Shown: positions 45,083 through 56,214 of the stretch, one piece after another | How positions within the stretch are numbered: the stretch's first letter is position 1 | How the letters are laid out: the number at the start of each line of letters is the position of its first letter | Source: Bog-473 sp963840435 | GTDB lineage: Bacteria > Actinomycetota > Acidimicrobiia > Acidimicrobiales > RAAP-2 | Reading direction: 5' to 3' | Assembly: GCA_963840435.1 (NCBI GenBank) | Contig: CAWIYY010000003.1 | Span: 496,001-560,000 of the forward strand | Length of the DNA stretch: 64,000 nt | Notes under the pieces: model-generated | Told to the model about the DNA's origin: nothing | Seen by the model: the letters and a program-made list of their open reading frames with translations, nothing else | The model's database searches: none | Made by a program: the position numbers and the translations under genes

Positions 45083-46597
45083 TCAGCCCGTGGCGGCCGA
45101 GAGGTGATCGGGCGTGTCCGCCACCGAGGCCGGCCGGTGGCCCGACGGAGTAGCCACCGCACCAGAGGGGGACGGCCGGTGGTGTCGGGCCTGCCCGGCC
45201 GTACCTCGAGCCATGAGACCGAGGAGCGCCAGCTCGTCCACCATGGCGCGGGCGAGCCCAGGGAGATCGGGCAGAGCAGACGCGCCGGAGTTGATGCCGA
45301 CGTAGAGCGTGTCCTCGTAACTCTGGACCGTGATGTTGAGGGCCACCCCGTCGACCACCGGACCCATCGGGTACACCGCCTCCATGCGCATCCCGGCGAA
45401 GTAGAGCGCGAAGTCCGGTCCCGGCACGTTGGAGATCATCAGGTTGCCCGCCCGAAGCTTGCGCACCACGCCGGCCCGCACCCCGAACTGCACCATCGGC
45501 CGGACCAGGGCGGGTGGCATGGCATCGGTCAGCATGGAGGCCATCGGGCCGTAGCCGACGGCGCGCTCCTGGCGCTTGCACGACCAGCTGCTGGCCTTCA
45601 CCGTGCGGAGACGCTCGAGCGGTGTCTGCTTGTCGTTGGACAGCGGGACGAACATGGCGGACAGCGAGTTGCCGCCAGCGTCCTCGGTGCCGTCCTCGCG
45701 CACAGAGACCGGTACCACCGCCACCAGCGGGTTGTCCACGTCGTGGTCGTAGCGGGTCAGATGCGTCCGCAGCGCGCCCGAGCACACGGCCAGCACGACG
45801 TCGTTGACCGTGGCGTTGAATCGCTCGCGCAGGACCTTGACTTCTCGCATGTCCAGCCGGGTGAAGCAAACGTCACGGCGGGGCGAGAGGGCCTGGTCGA
45901 ACAGTTTGGGCGCGCCCAGCGGAATCGAGACGGGCCCGTTGTCGTCGTTCATGGCGCAGCGGGCCATGCGCACGGCGGTGCGGCCGATCTCTCGGGCCGC
46001 CTGCCAGGTCCGGACGGGCCGGGTGAAGAGGTTGGGCAGGGCGTCGGTGACCAAGCGGGCCTGCGAGGGCAGGCGGGGTGGGATCCATGGGCTGAAGCGC
46101 TCGATGGCGGCGCGGCCCTCGGGCGTGAGGTCGAGCAGCTCCGCCATGAGTGCGGCACCGGCCACGCCGTCGACGACGGAGTGGTGCACCTTGGCAATGA
46201 GGCCCACCCGGCCGTCGGCCAGACCCTCGATCACGTGCATCTCCCACGGGGGCTGGTCGGGCTGGAGCGGCCGACTCATCACCTTGGCCACCATGTCGGT
46301 GAACTGCTCGTCACCGCCGGGTGCCGGCAGCGCGACACGGAACAGGTGGTTGGCGAGGTCGAAGTCGGGGTCGTCCACCCAGCGGGGGTGGTCGAGGCCG
46401 AAGGGCACGGTTATCAGACGGCGCCGGAAGGGCGTCAGTGCGGGAATGCGGTCGAGCAGCACGTCGCGCACCCGTTCGAACGTGTAGCCTCCATCGGTCG
46501 ACGTCGGGTCGAAAATGCAGGCGTACGCGATCTCCATCGGCGTCTCCGGTGTGTCGGAGTAGATGAACATCGGGTCGATGCCGCTCAATCGCTGCAT
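45083..46597 (-). CDS. WS/DGAT-type acyltransferase (wax ester synthase / diacylglycerol acyltransferase)
   Basis: A 504-residue enzyme from ATG 46597 (MQRLSGIDPMFIYSDTPE). The active-site motif HHxxxDG is present as KVHHSVVDGVAGAALMAELL, and further family signs are PWEMHVIEGLADGRVGLIAK, NDVVLAVCSGALRTHL, MFVPLSNDKQTPLERL and SNVPGPDFALYFAGMRMEAVYPMGP. Such enzymes make triacylglycerol or wax esters as carbon stores in actinobacteria. Length is usual. It lies between the decaying array and the arginine cluster with no close partner. Confidence 0.92.
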   Translation of the reverse strand: MQRLSGIDPMFIYSDTPETPMEIAYACIFDPTSTDGGYTFERVRDVLLDRIPALTPFRRRLITVPFGLDHPRWVDDPDFDLANHLFRVALPAPGGDEQFTDMVAKVMSRPLQPDQPPWEMHVIEGLADGRVGLIAKVHHSVVDGVAGAALMAELLDLTPEGRAAIERFSPWIPPRLPSQARLVTDALPNLFTRPVRTWQAAREIGRTAVRMARCAMNDDNGPVSIPLGAPKLFDQALSPRRDVCFTRLDMREVKVLRERFNATVNDVVLAVCSGALRTHLTRYDHDVDNPLVAVVPVSVREDGTEDAGGNSLSAMFVPLSNDKQTPLERLRTVKASSWSCKRQERAVGYGPMASMLTDAMPPALVRPMVQFGVRAGVVRKLRAGNLMISNVPGPDFALYFAGMRMEAVYPMGPVVDGVALNITVQSYEDTLYVGINSGASALPDLPGLARAMVDELALLGLMARGTAGQARHHRPSPSGAVATPSGHRPASVADTPDHLSAATG

Positions 46598-47057
46598 GTC
46601 TGTCCTGCTCTCCACGAGAATGGTGCGGGTTCGGTGGAACGACTCGAAGATCCGACGAAGCTCGTGCGCTCCCCTCCTTGGCACCCCCAGGAACGGCACG
46701 ACCTGCAGTCGCCGACTACTCGACGTCGCATGGCTGCTCCATCCAGAGTGCAACATTCGGGAGCACGCAAGCAACCAGAAATCCCTGTATTTCGCAGATC
46801 TTTATGATTTGTTCACCTGCTGGCCATGTTTGCCCGGATTCCTCCACCCAACTGCTACGGCCCTGGCAACCAGCTCCTCGGACACCCAGGCCCTGGTGGG
46901 AGATCCCGCGTCGGGCCGGCGCAAGGGCGCGGTCGGGCCTCGGGGCAGGTGAGACAGGGAGCAGGACCATGGCGACTGGAGTCGTATCGGCTCGCCGGCA
47001 CTCCGAGTTGACCAACGGCTCGGGCGGGCTTAGGTCAGGCGGGCTGGCTCAGGTCGG
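46598..47057. other. Intergenic region between the acyltransferase gene and argH
   Basis: No gene is supported in about 460 bases. An AT-rich patch near 46785-46830 is the likely promoter area for the acyltransferase gene. Close to argH, at about 47025-47075, short repeats of GGTCAGG(C/T)(C/G)GG occur downstream of the argH stop. Confidence 0.5.
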
Positions 47058-48467
47058 CTAGGTCAGGTCGGCGCGCTGCGCAGCCGGGCGCCACTGTCCC
47101 AGCCGGGTGCGGTCCACCTCGAGGCGGCGGGCGAAGCGCTCCTTCTGCTCACCGACGGGACCCGGCCCGGCCCCTCCCGGGGTGCGCCGACGGGTCACCG
47201 CCACACCGGGCTCGAGCAGATCCGTGGCGGACTCCCCCAAATCGGGATGGGCGGCCACCAGCTCGACCAGGGGCACGTGGCGCTCGAGCGACTCGCGGAC
47301 GAGGCTGCCGATCAGTGCGTGGGCCTGGCGGAAGGGCATGCCCTGCTCGACCAGCATCTCGGCCAGATCGATGGCCGAGGCGGCCGGACCGTCCGCCGCC
47401 GCCGCCATGCGCTCCTCGTTCCAGGTCACGGTGTCGTAGAGGCCGCGCAGCGCGGCCAGGGCGCGACGCACCTGGACCACCGCGTCGAAGAGCGGCTCCT
47501 TGTCCTCCTGGAGGTCGCGGTTGTAGGCCAGCGGCAGACCCTTGAGCGTGATGAGGACCGCGTTGAGGTGACCGATGAGGCGGCCGCTGCGGCCCCGGGC
47601 CAGCTCGGCCACGTCGGGGTTCTTCTTCTGCGGCAGCATCGAGCTGCCGGTGGCGTAGGCGTCGTCGAGCGTGGCGAAACCGAACTCCTCGGTCGACCAC
47701 AACACCATCTCCTCGCCCAGGCGCGACAGGTGCACGCCCAGCAGGGCGAGGTCGAAGAGCGACTCGGCCACGAAGTCGCGGTCCGACACGGCGTCGAGCG
47801 AGTTCTCGAAACGGCCGTGGAAGCCGAGCTCGGCCGCCACGTAGTCCGGATCGAGCGGGAGCGAGGACCCGGCCAGCGCGCCCGCGCCGAGGGGCGAGAC
47901 GTTGAGCCGGTCGACCGTGGTCAGGATGCGGTCCACGTCGCGGGCCAGCGCCCAGCCGTGGGCCAGCAGGTGGTGGGCCAGCAGCACGGGCTGCGCCCGC
48001 TGCAGGTGGGTGTAGCCGGGCAGGTACACGTCGGCCGCGTCGGTGGCGCGGGCGGCCAGCGTCTCCTGCAGCGCCATGATGTCGTCGGCCACGCCCGACG
48101 AGGGCGCGCCGGCACCACAGGCGCAGGTCGGTCGCCACCTGGTCGTTGCGGCTGCGCCCGGTGTGCAGCTTGGCCCCGACGTCGCCGGCCAGCTCGGTGA
48201 CCCGGCGCTCGACCGCCGTGTGGATGTCCTCGTCCCCGGGCGCGTAGGCGAACACGCCGGTGGCGAACTCCTCCTCGACCAGATCGAGCGCATCGATGAG
48301 CGCGCCCACCTCGCTGTCGCTCAAGATCCCGACCTTGCCCAACCCCTTCACGTGGGCCCGCGAGCCCACCAGGTCGTCGAAGGCCAGGACCTTGTCGTAG
48401 GGCAGGCTGACCGTGAACTCGGCCACGGAATCGGCCATGCCCGTTGCGATGCGGCCCTCCCACAGCG

Positions 48468-48471
<4 letters not shown>
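47058..48471 (-). CDS. argH: Argininosuccinate lyase, one frameshift
   Basis: The last enzyme of arginine synthesis, splitting argininosuccinate to arginine and fumarate. Residues 1-115 (TLWEGRIATGMADSVAEFTVS, AKLHTGRSRNDQVATDLRLW) are read from ATG 48471. The rest (LPGYTHLQRAQPVLLAHHLLAHGW, the signature GSSMLPQKKNPDVAELARG, and LPLAYNRDLQEDKEPLFD) is in another frame after a shift near 48107. Joined, the length (about 470) is normal. All catalytic segments are kept, so an indel error is likely. The start overlaps the argG stop (ATGA). Confidence 0.93.
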
Positions 48472-49716
<1,245 letters not shown>

Positions 49717-49724
<8 letters not shown>

Positions 49725-50265
49725 GCTCATCCTCGCTCTTCCCATTCAATGCGATCCGTTGTGTCACGGCAATGCCCACGCTGATGCCGGCGACGTCGCG
49801 CAGGTGCGCGGCCATGGCCGCGCCCCCCAGCTCCTCGACCGCCACCACGAGCACGGTGTCGTCGCCCGCCACCGTGCCGATGATCCCCTCGAGCCCGCTG
49901 CGGTCGAGGGCCGAGCCCACGACGTGGGCCGAGCCCGGCGGCGTGCGCAGCACGACCAGGTTGGCCGAGTGCGCCACCTCGACCACCCACTCCCCCAGCA
50001 CCCGGCGCAGGTGGTCCTCCGGCGCAATCTGCTGCACCGGGAGCTCGGGCAACGCGTACGCCGTGTCGCCGCCGGGCAGGCGCACCTTCACCGCGCCGAG
50101 GTCCTCGAGGTCGCGCGACACGGTGGTCTGCGTCGCCTCGACGCCCTCGCCGGCCAGCAGGGCCACCAGCTGGGCCTGGCTCGTCACCGCCTGCGACTCG
50201 AGCAGCTTGGTGATGCGGTGCTGGCGCTGGTTCTTGGTCAGCCGCCCCGTTGCCTGGCCGGTCAC
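49717..50265 (-). CDS. argR: Arginine repressor
   Basis: A 182-residue hexameric regulator. The N-terminal winged helix is KNQRQHRITKLLESQAVTSQ, with TQTTVSRDLEDLGAVKVRL as recognition part; the C-terminal domain contains GTVAGDDTVLVVAVEEL, where the Asp pair binds arginine. It represses arginine genes when arginine is plentiful. The GTG start overlaps the argF stop (GTGA), and the end overlaps argG. Its likely operator is the AT-rich inverted element before argC. Confidence 0.95.
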
Positions 50266-51187
50266 GGCTCCTCCCCGACCGCCCAGGCCAGGATCCCCCG
50301 CATGGCCGTGCGACGGTGGGCGGCCTGGCGCCACACCACGCTGTGGGTCCCCTCGAGCACGGCGTCGCTGATCTCCTCGCCCCGGTGCGCGGGCAGGCAG
50401 TGCAGCACGATCGCCCCGGGCGCCGCCCGCGCCACCAGGTCGTCGTCGACGGTGAAGCCGGCGAAGGCGGCCAAGCGCTGCGCCCGCTCCCCCTCCTGGC
50501 CCATGCTCGTCCACACGTCGGTGTAGAGCGCGGCGGCATCCTTGACCGCCAGCGCGGGATCGTCCGTCTGCTCGACGTGGCCGCCTCGTCCGACGGCGTC
50601 GCCCAACGACTGGAGGGCTTGCATCTCGTCGGACGAGAAGCTGTAGCCGGCCGGCGCGGCGATGCGCATCGCCATGCCCTCGTAGAGCGCAGCCTTGGCC
50701 AGCGAGCGCGCCATGTTGTTGGCGTCTCCGACGTAGGTCAGCGTCTGCCCTGGAGCGGCCCGAGACACTCGCGCAACGTCAGCACGTCGGCCACGGCCTG
50801 GCAGGGGTGGGCGTCGTCCGAGAGCAGGTTGACCAGCGGGACGTCCATGCCAGAACGGCGCAACGCGGCGCCCATCCGGGTGAAGAGCGCATGGTCGAAG
50901 ACGCGGGCGCAGATGACGCGGTGGTAGCAGGCCAGGGTGCGGGCCACGTCCTCGGCCGTCTCCCGGGTGTCGAGCCCGACCTCGGCGCCCTGGATGTAGA
51001 CGGGATGCCCGCCCAGGTCGACCACGGCCATCTCGGTCGAGTTCCGCGTCCGCGCCGAGGGCTTCTCGAAGAGCAGGGCCACGCCCTGGCCGCGCAGGCG
51101 CTGGCGCGGCGGCTGCTCCAGGGCCAGAGCCAGGACGCGCTCCCAGGCGTCGTGGTCGAGGTCCTCAATATCGTGCAGGCTGGGCAC
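50262..51187 (-). CDS. argF: Ornithine carbamoyltransferase, one frameshift
   Basis: Makes citrulline from ornithine and carbamoyl phosphate. The N-terminal half from GTG 51187 (MPSLHDIEDLDHDAW) contains FEKPSARTRNSTEMAV (carbamoyl phosphate site) and DAHPCQAVADVLTL; the C-terminal half in another frame has LTYVGDANNMARSL and VLHCLPAHRGEEIS. The shift is at about 50752, where CAGGGCAGACG would restore the frame if the G run were one longer (CAGGGGCAG). That fits a homopolymer error. Both halves are otherwise complete. Confidence 0.93.
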
Positions 51188-51197
51188 GGCGTCCGGT

Positions 51198-52412
51198 CTA
51201 CTCCCCCGCCGCCACGCCGGGGGCGGCGCCCACCTCGACCAGGGCTTGGCCCAGCAAGTCGAGGGCGCGGGCCAACTCGTCGTCGCCCACGAGGAGGGGC
51301 GGGGCCACCCGGACGGCGTCGGGGCGCACCGGGTTGACCAGGAGCCCGAGCTCGAGGGCGCGGGCGGCGACGTCCCCGGCGATGGGCGCGTCGAGCTGGG
51401 CGGCCAGCAGCAGCCCGGCGCCGCGCACGGACACCACCCCGGGCAGCGCGGCCAGCCCGGCCGACAGGGTGGCGCCGGCTCTGCGGGCCCGCCCACACAC
51501 GTCCTCCTCCTCCATGGTGGCCAGCGTGGCCCGCACCGCCGCCAGGGCGAGGGGCTGGCCGCCGAACGTGGAGCCGTGGTCTCCCGGTCCGAAGGCGGCG
51601 GCCACCTCGGCCCGGGCCCAACAGGCGCCCACCGGCATGCCGTTGCCGAGCGCCTTGGCCATCGTGACCACGTCGGGCTCGAGCCCCTGGGCCTGGAAGG
51701 CGAACCAGTGCCCGGTACGCCCCAACCCGGTCTGCACCTCGTCGAGCATCAGCAACGCGTTGCGCTCGGTGCACAGGTCGCGCACGGCACCCAGGTAGTC
51801 AGAGCTCGGCACCATGACCCCGCCTTCACCCTGGAGCGGCTCGAGGAGCACAGCAGCCACGGTGTCTTGGTCAAGCGCCTTGTCGAGCGCGGCCACGTCG
51901 TCGTAGGGCACGTGCACGAAGCCCTCGGGCAGCGGCACGAAAGGCGCCTGCTTTTCGGGCTGGCCCGTCGCGGTGAGGGTGGCCAGCGTGCGCCCGTGGA
52001 ACGAATTGTCCGCACTGATGACGACGTGACGGCCGGCGCCGGCCCAACGCCGGGCCAGCTTGAGGGCGCACTCGTTGGCCTCGGCCCCCGAGTTGGCGAA
52101 GAAGACCTGCCCGCCCGCCTGCCCGCTGCCCCCGTTGATCAGTCGGTCGATGGTGCGGGCCACCTCGGGTCCCAGCGCATTGCCGTACAGGTTGGACACG
52201 TGGGTCAGCGTGCGGGCCTGCTCGGCCACGGCGTCGGCTACGGCCGGATGGGCATGGCCGAGTGAGACCACGGCCAGGCCCGTGATGAAGTCGAGGTAGG
52301 CCTTGCCGTCGGCGTCGTAGACGACTGTCCCTTGGCCGCGCACCAGCGTCACCGATGGCTCGGCGTAGGTGCGCATGAGGTACTCGCGCCCGACTGGGGT
52401 CGGTGTCGTCAC
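51198..52412 (-). CDS. argD: Acetylornithine aminotransferase
   Basis: A 404-residue class III PLP enzyme that turns N-acetylglutamate semialdehyde into N-acetylornithine. Motifs: LDFITGLAVVSLGHAHPAVADAV, FFANSGAEANECALKLARRW, LLMLDEVQTGLGRTGHWFAF and VTMAKALGNGMPVGA, whose Lys binds PLP. The start is GTG 52412, overlapping the argB stop (GTGA). Its stop lies 10 bases before the argF start. Intact. Confidence 0.96.
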   Translation of the reverse strand: MTTPTPVGREYLMRTYAEPSVTLVRGQGTVVYDADGKAYLDFITGLAVVSLGHAHPAVADAVAEQARTLTHVSNLYGNALGPEVARTIDRLINGGSGQAGGQVFFANSGAEANECALKLARRWAGAGRHVVISADNSFHGRTLATLTATGQPEKQAPFVPLPEGFVHVPYDDVAALDKALDQDTVAAVLLEPLQGEGGVMVPSSDYLGAVRDLCTERNALLMLDEVQTGLGRTGHWFAFQAQGLEPDVVTMAKALGNGMPVGACWARAEVAAAFGPGDHGSTFGGQPLALAAVRATLATMEEEDVCGRARRAGATLSAGLAALPGVVSVRGAGLLLAAQLDAPIAGDVAARALELGLLVNPVRPDAVRVAPPLLVGDDELARALDLLGQALVEVGAAPGVAAGE

Positions 52413-53325
52413 GGCAGCACCATCGTGCCCACGCCCGAATCGGTGAAGAGCTCGAGCAGCAGGGCGTGGGGCACTCGGCCGTCGAGGATGTGGGCCCGGT
52501 TCACCCCCGCCCGCACGGCGCGGGCGCAGGCCTCGACCTTCGGCAACATGCCGCCCCGGATGCCCCCGCTGCGCACGATCTCGTCGATCACCTCGAGCGA
52601 TGCCTGGTGGATCACGGTCGACGGGTCGTCGGCCACGACCCGCAACCCTTCGATGTCGGTCAGGAAGATCAGCTTCTCGGCGTCGAGCGCCTCGGCCATC
52701 GCGCCGGCCACCGTGTCGGCGTTGATGTTGTAGGCCTGGCCGCTCTCGTCGGCCCCGATGGTGGCCACCACCGGGATGATCTCCTCGGCCTCCAGGCGTT
52801 GGAGCAGGTGGGGTTTACCACCGCCACGCCGCCCACGAAGCCGAGGTCCACGGGTCTGCGCCGCCGTGATCAGGCCGGCGTCCTCGCCCGACATGCCGAC
52901 AGCCAGCGGGCCGTGGGCGTTGATGGCCGCCACGATGTCGCGGTTGACCTTGCCCACCAGCACCATGCGGGCGATGTCGAGGGTTTCCACGTAGGTGACC
53001 CGCAGGCCGTCTCGAAAGTTGGGCACCATGCCCAGGCGGGCCATGAGCTCGCCGATCTGGGGACCTCCGCCGTGCACCACCAAGGGGCGCATGCCCACGG
53101 AGTGCATGAGCACGATGTCCGAAGCGAACGAGGCCAGGGCGGCGGACCCGCCTCCGGCGCCGGCCGCGCCCCCAGGGCGTTGCCTCCGTACTTGACCACG
53201 ATGACCTTGCCCCAGAACCGGCGGATGTAGGGCAGCGCCTCGATCAACACGGCCGCCTTGTCGGCCGCCGCCTTCTGGGCTCGCGACACCTTCGGCGGGA
53301 CGGGCACCCGGTCGATCGCGCTCAC
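52409..53325 (-). pseudogene. argB: Acetylglutamate kinase, about three frameshifts
   Basis: The N-terminus from GTG 53325 (IEALPYIRRFWGKVIVVKYGGNAL) carries the phosphate-binding KYGGNA. After a shift near 53170 the frame continues SFASDIVLMHSVGMRPLVVHGGGPQIGELM up to SGEDAGLITAAQTR. A short piece, DLGFVGGVAVV, is in a second frame (about 52810-52855), and KPHLLQRLEAEEIIPVVATIG up to the stop returns to the earlier frame. Together they make a full kinase of about 305 residues. As it stands the gene cannot be translated; since argD, argR and argG are intact, indel errors are more likely than loss. Confidence 0.9.
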
Positions 53326-54503
53326 GACGTCGTCCGGTTCTCGTCGATGTAGCCGTAGCCGAGGTCGGTGCCCAGCACGACGGCCTGACCCGAGCCGAGC
53401 CCGAGGTCGCAGTCGATCTCGACGTGGCGTCCGGCCAGGTGGGCCTGGACCGCATGGGCGTCGTGCGCCGCGGCCACGCCGGCCGCGCAGACCACGACGC
53501 CTCCGTAGGCCACCGACACGGTGTCGATGTCGAAGGGCGTGCCGGCCGAACCCAGCTCCGAGACGATGCGGCCCCAGTACGGATCCTCGCCGAAGAGCGA
53601 GCACTGGACCAGCATGGAGTCGGCCACCTTGCGGGCGGCCACGTGCGCCGCTTGATCGCTCTGCGCCCCGCGCACGCGGACGTGCGCCACCTTGGTCGCT
53701 CCCTCGGCGTCGGCCACCATCTGCTCGGCCAGCGACCGGCAGGCCTTGGTCAGGGCGGCCGTCAGGTCGTCGGGCTGTGGGGCGGCCACCGAGCCCGCTG
53801 GCCAACACGAGCACGGTGTCGTTGGTCGAGGTGGCGCCGTCGACCGTGATGGTGTTGAACGAATCCGCCACGCGCTTGGGCGAGCGACGCCTGCAGCGTG
53901 GTGGCGTCCACGTCGGCGTCCGTGGTGCAGACGGCGAGCATGGTGGCCATGTTGGGCGCCAGCATGGCTGCCCCCTTGGCCATGCCCCCGACCGTGAAGA
54001 CCGTCGCCCAGGACGACGACCTCTTTTGGCACCGTGTCGGTCGTCATGATCGCCCGGGCGGCCAGCGCCCCGCCCTCGGGGGCTGGCCTGGCGAGCCGCG
54101 ACGATGGCGCCGAGGCGCGGCTCTGCACGACGTCGATCGGGAACGGGATGCCGATCAGCCCGGTCTGGCACACGAGGATCTCCTCTGCGGCCGCACCGAT
54201 GCCCGAGGCCGACCGCGCTGCACAGGCCGGGTGCAGGCGTCGCGGCCCGGGGCGCCGGTCGCCGCGTTGGCGTTGCCCGACGTGAGGATCACCCCGGCGG
54301 CATGCCCGCCGGACCCGCCGCAGGTGGGCACCGGCTGATCTGGACCGGTGCCGGCCGCGGCCAGGTTGGAGGTGAACACGCCGGCCGCCGGCACGACCCG
54401 CCCCTCGGCCGTGGCCACCACGGCCACGTCCGAGCGCGTCGTTCGCCTTGATGCCAGCCGAGCCGCCGGCGGCCACGAAGCCCTTGGGTGCGGTGACGCT
54501 CAC
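53322..54503 (-). pseudogene. argJ: Bifunctional ornithine acetyltransferase / N-acetylglutamate synthase, several frameshifts
   Basis: Pieces in all three frames, in order: VTAPKGFVAAGGSAGIKAN from GTG 54503; VVATAEGRVVPAAGVFTSN; GVILTSGNANAATGAPG; ILVCQTGLIGIPFPID; AIMTTDTVPKEVVV; MAKGAAMLAPNMATML, with the Ala-Thr self-cleavage site; SFNTITVDGATSTNDTVLVLASG; and the long C-terminal part with DPYWGRIVSELGSAGTPFDID and YGYIDENRTTS. At least six shifts occur between 53795 and 54440. The start overlaps the argC stop, the end overlaps argB (GTGA). The complete domain order argues for sequence errors. Confidence 0.88.
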
Positions 54504-55521
54504 GGGTAGAGCCCTGCGGTGGGCAGGCCGGTGGTCTCGGGCAGCCCGAGGGCGGCGTTGGCGCACTGGATCGGCCTGGCCCGACGCCACCCTTCACCAG
54601 GTTGTCCAGGGCGCAGAGCGAGACGACCCAGCCAGTGCGCGGGTCGACCCGCGCCGTCACGTGCGCGGCGTTGGAACCCGTCGGTCGCCTTGGTCGACGG
54701 TGGCTCGTCCGTCACGACCACGAAGGGCTCGTCGTCGTAGGCCTCGTGCAGCGCCTCGACATGACGTCGGCGGTGCGGAGGGAGCCGCTGGCCGCACTCG
54801 GTCGGGCGTAACAGGTGGACAGGATGCCGCGCACCATGGGTGCCAGGTGCGGCGTAAAGAGAACCTGGGCGCCGAGAATCTGCTCTATCTCCGGCGTGTG
54901 GCGATGGGTCAGCAGCCCGTACACGGTGAAGTCCTCGTCGACCGCGCCGAAGTGCAGCGTGTCCTTGAGCCCACGTCCGGCACCCAGACCCCCGGCCGCG
55001 GCGTCGACCACGATGCCGTGCGCCTCGATCAGTTCGCTCCGCAGCAACGGAGCCAGGGCCAGGCCGGCCGACGTCGGGTAACAGCCGGCCGCGGCCACCA
55101 GGGTGGCGCGGAGAAGTCGCCGCGGAAGAGCTCGGGCAGGCCGAAGACGGCCTCGGCCAAGCGGCACGCCGTGTCCCGCGCCGTACCACTGCGGGTAGAG
55201 GGCGGCGTCTTTCAGCCGGAAGTCGGCGGCCAGGTCGACAATGCAGCCGACCCGGCCCCGCAGCACGGGAACAACTTCTGTGACTCGCCGTGGGGCAGAG
55301 CGCAGAACACCAGGTCCAGGCCGTCCAGTGCGGCGACATCGGTCTCCTCGTAGACGAGGCCCGGATAGGCGGCCCGGAGGGAGGGCGTGTGCCCGCCGAC
55401 AGGCTGTCCGGCGTGTGAGTGGGCGGTGGCCACGCCCACCTCGAAGGTCGGATGGGCGCTGAGCAGGCGCAACAGCTTCGGCTCCCGTATAGCCAGACGC
55501 CCCGGCGATGCCCACCTTCAT
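54500..55521 (-). pseudogene. argC: N-acetyl-gamma-glutamyl-phosphate reductase, several frameshifts
   Basis: Starts at ATG 55521 with KVGIAGASGYTGAE (nucleotide-binding GxSGYxG). Then, in changing frames: LRLLSAHPTFEVGVATAHSH; DLVFCALPHGESQKL; CIVDLAADFRLKDAALYPQWYG; AGCYPTSAGLALAPLL (the catalytic Cys in GCYPT); FTPHLAPMVRGILSTCYARP; EALHEAYDDEPFVVVTDEPP; VSLCALDNLVKGGVG; and IQCANAALGLPETTGLP at the end. At least seven shifts were counted, the first near 55476. It is the first gene of the arginine cluster. Confidence 0.88.
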
Positions 55522-55557
55522 CGCATCAGTATACACATACCTGCATACTCATGCGAT
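55522..55557 (-). promoter_or_regulatory. argC promoter with possible ArgR operator
   Basis: The gap before argC is AT-rich in a GC-rich context and contains the related half-sites GAGTATGCAG and GTATGTGTATAC. TATACT ends about 6 bases before the ATG, which would give a leaderless or nearly leaderless transcript. Similarity to an ARG box is suggestive only. Confidence 0.45.
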
Positions 55558-55564
55558 GCTCTAC

Positions 55565-56125
55565 TCAGGACGGCTGAGCGAAGTCGACGGCCCCGCTCTC
55601 GACGACCTGGGCCACCCGTCCCGGGGCTGCTTGGAAGCTCCAGTACAGGTTCGTATGCGCAATGACCTGGTCCGGTGGGGGTGCCCCATACGACGAGAGG
55701 TCCTCGGTCGTGTGGGCGTCGCTCACAAGCGTGGTGTCGTATCCCCGGACGAAGGCGCCGTGCAGCGTCGAGCGGATACAGGCATCGGTCTGTGCGCCAA
55801 CGACGAAGAGTCGCCCGACACCCAACCTCGACAGCTCGGACTCGAGGGTGGTGTCCTCGAAGGAGTCGCCGTACTTCTTGTCGATGTGCGCATCCGTCTC
55901 GAGGGGATGCAACTCGGGGACGATCTGCCAACCATCGCTTCCGATGGCTCGCGCTTCGCCTGAATCCTGGACCCAGACGACGGGCACCTGTTCCCGCCTC
56001 GCCTTCTCGACGATGCGCCCGATCTGCGCCACCACAGTGTCACGTTCATGATTCCCCTCGACGACGCCCTTCTGCACGTCAACCACGAGGAGCGCAGCAT
56101 GGGGCCGGTTCTCGAGTGTGCTCAT
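55565..56125 (-). CDS. Isochorismatase-family cysteine hydrolase
   Basis: A 186-residue hydrolase with the Asp-Lys-Cys triad in place: LLVVDVQKGV (Asp), KKYGDSFEDT (Lys) and VGAQTDACIRSTLHGAF (nucleophile Cys near residue 114, preceded by the cis-peptide region). Members act on isochorismate, nicotinamide, or carbamoyl compounds; nothing here tells the substrate. It starts at ATG 56125 and ends 43 bases before argC in the same direction. Confidence 0.92.
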   Translation of the reverse strand: MSTLENRPHAALLVVDVQKGVVEGNHERDTVVAQIGRIVEKARREQVPVVWVQDSGEARAIGSDGWQIVPELHPLETDAHIDKKYGDSFEDTTLESELSRLGVGRLFVVGAQTDACIRSTLHGAFVRGYDTTLVSDAHTTEDLSSYGAPPPDQVIAHTNLYWSFQAAPGRVAQVVESGAVDFAQPS

Positions 56126-56214
56126 GGTGCTTCTCTAGCAGCCCGGTGTGACTGCCGCCTCCGGAGGGGAGGCCTCCCGGCCGAGCACTCGCTGCTCCGT
56201 CCTCGAGCACGTTC

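Noticed and set aside
46716..47015. Open frames in the gap between the acyltransferase gene and argH
   Set aside because: Short, no ribosome-binding site, no recognisable domain and no codon bias typical of neighbours.
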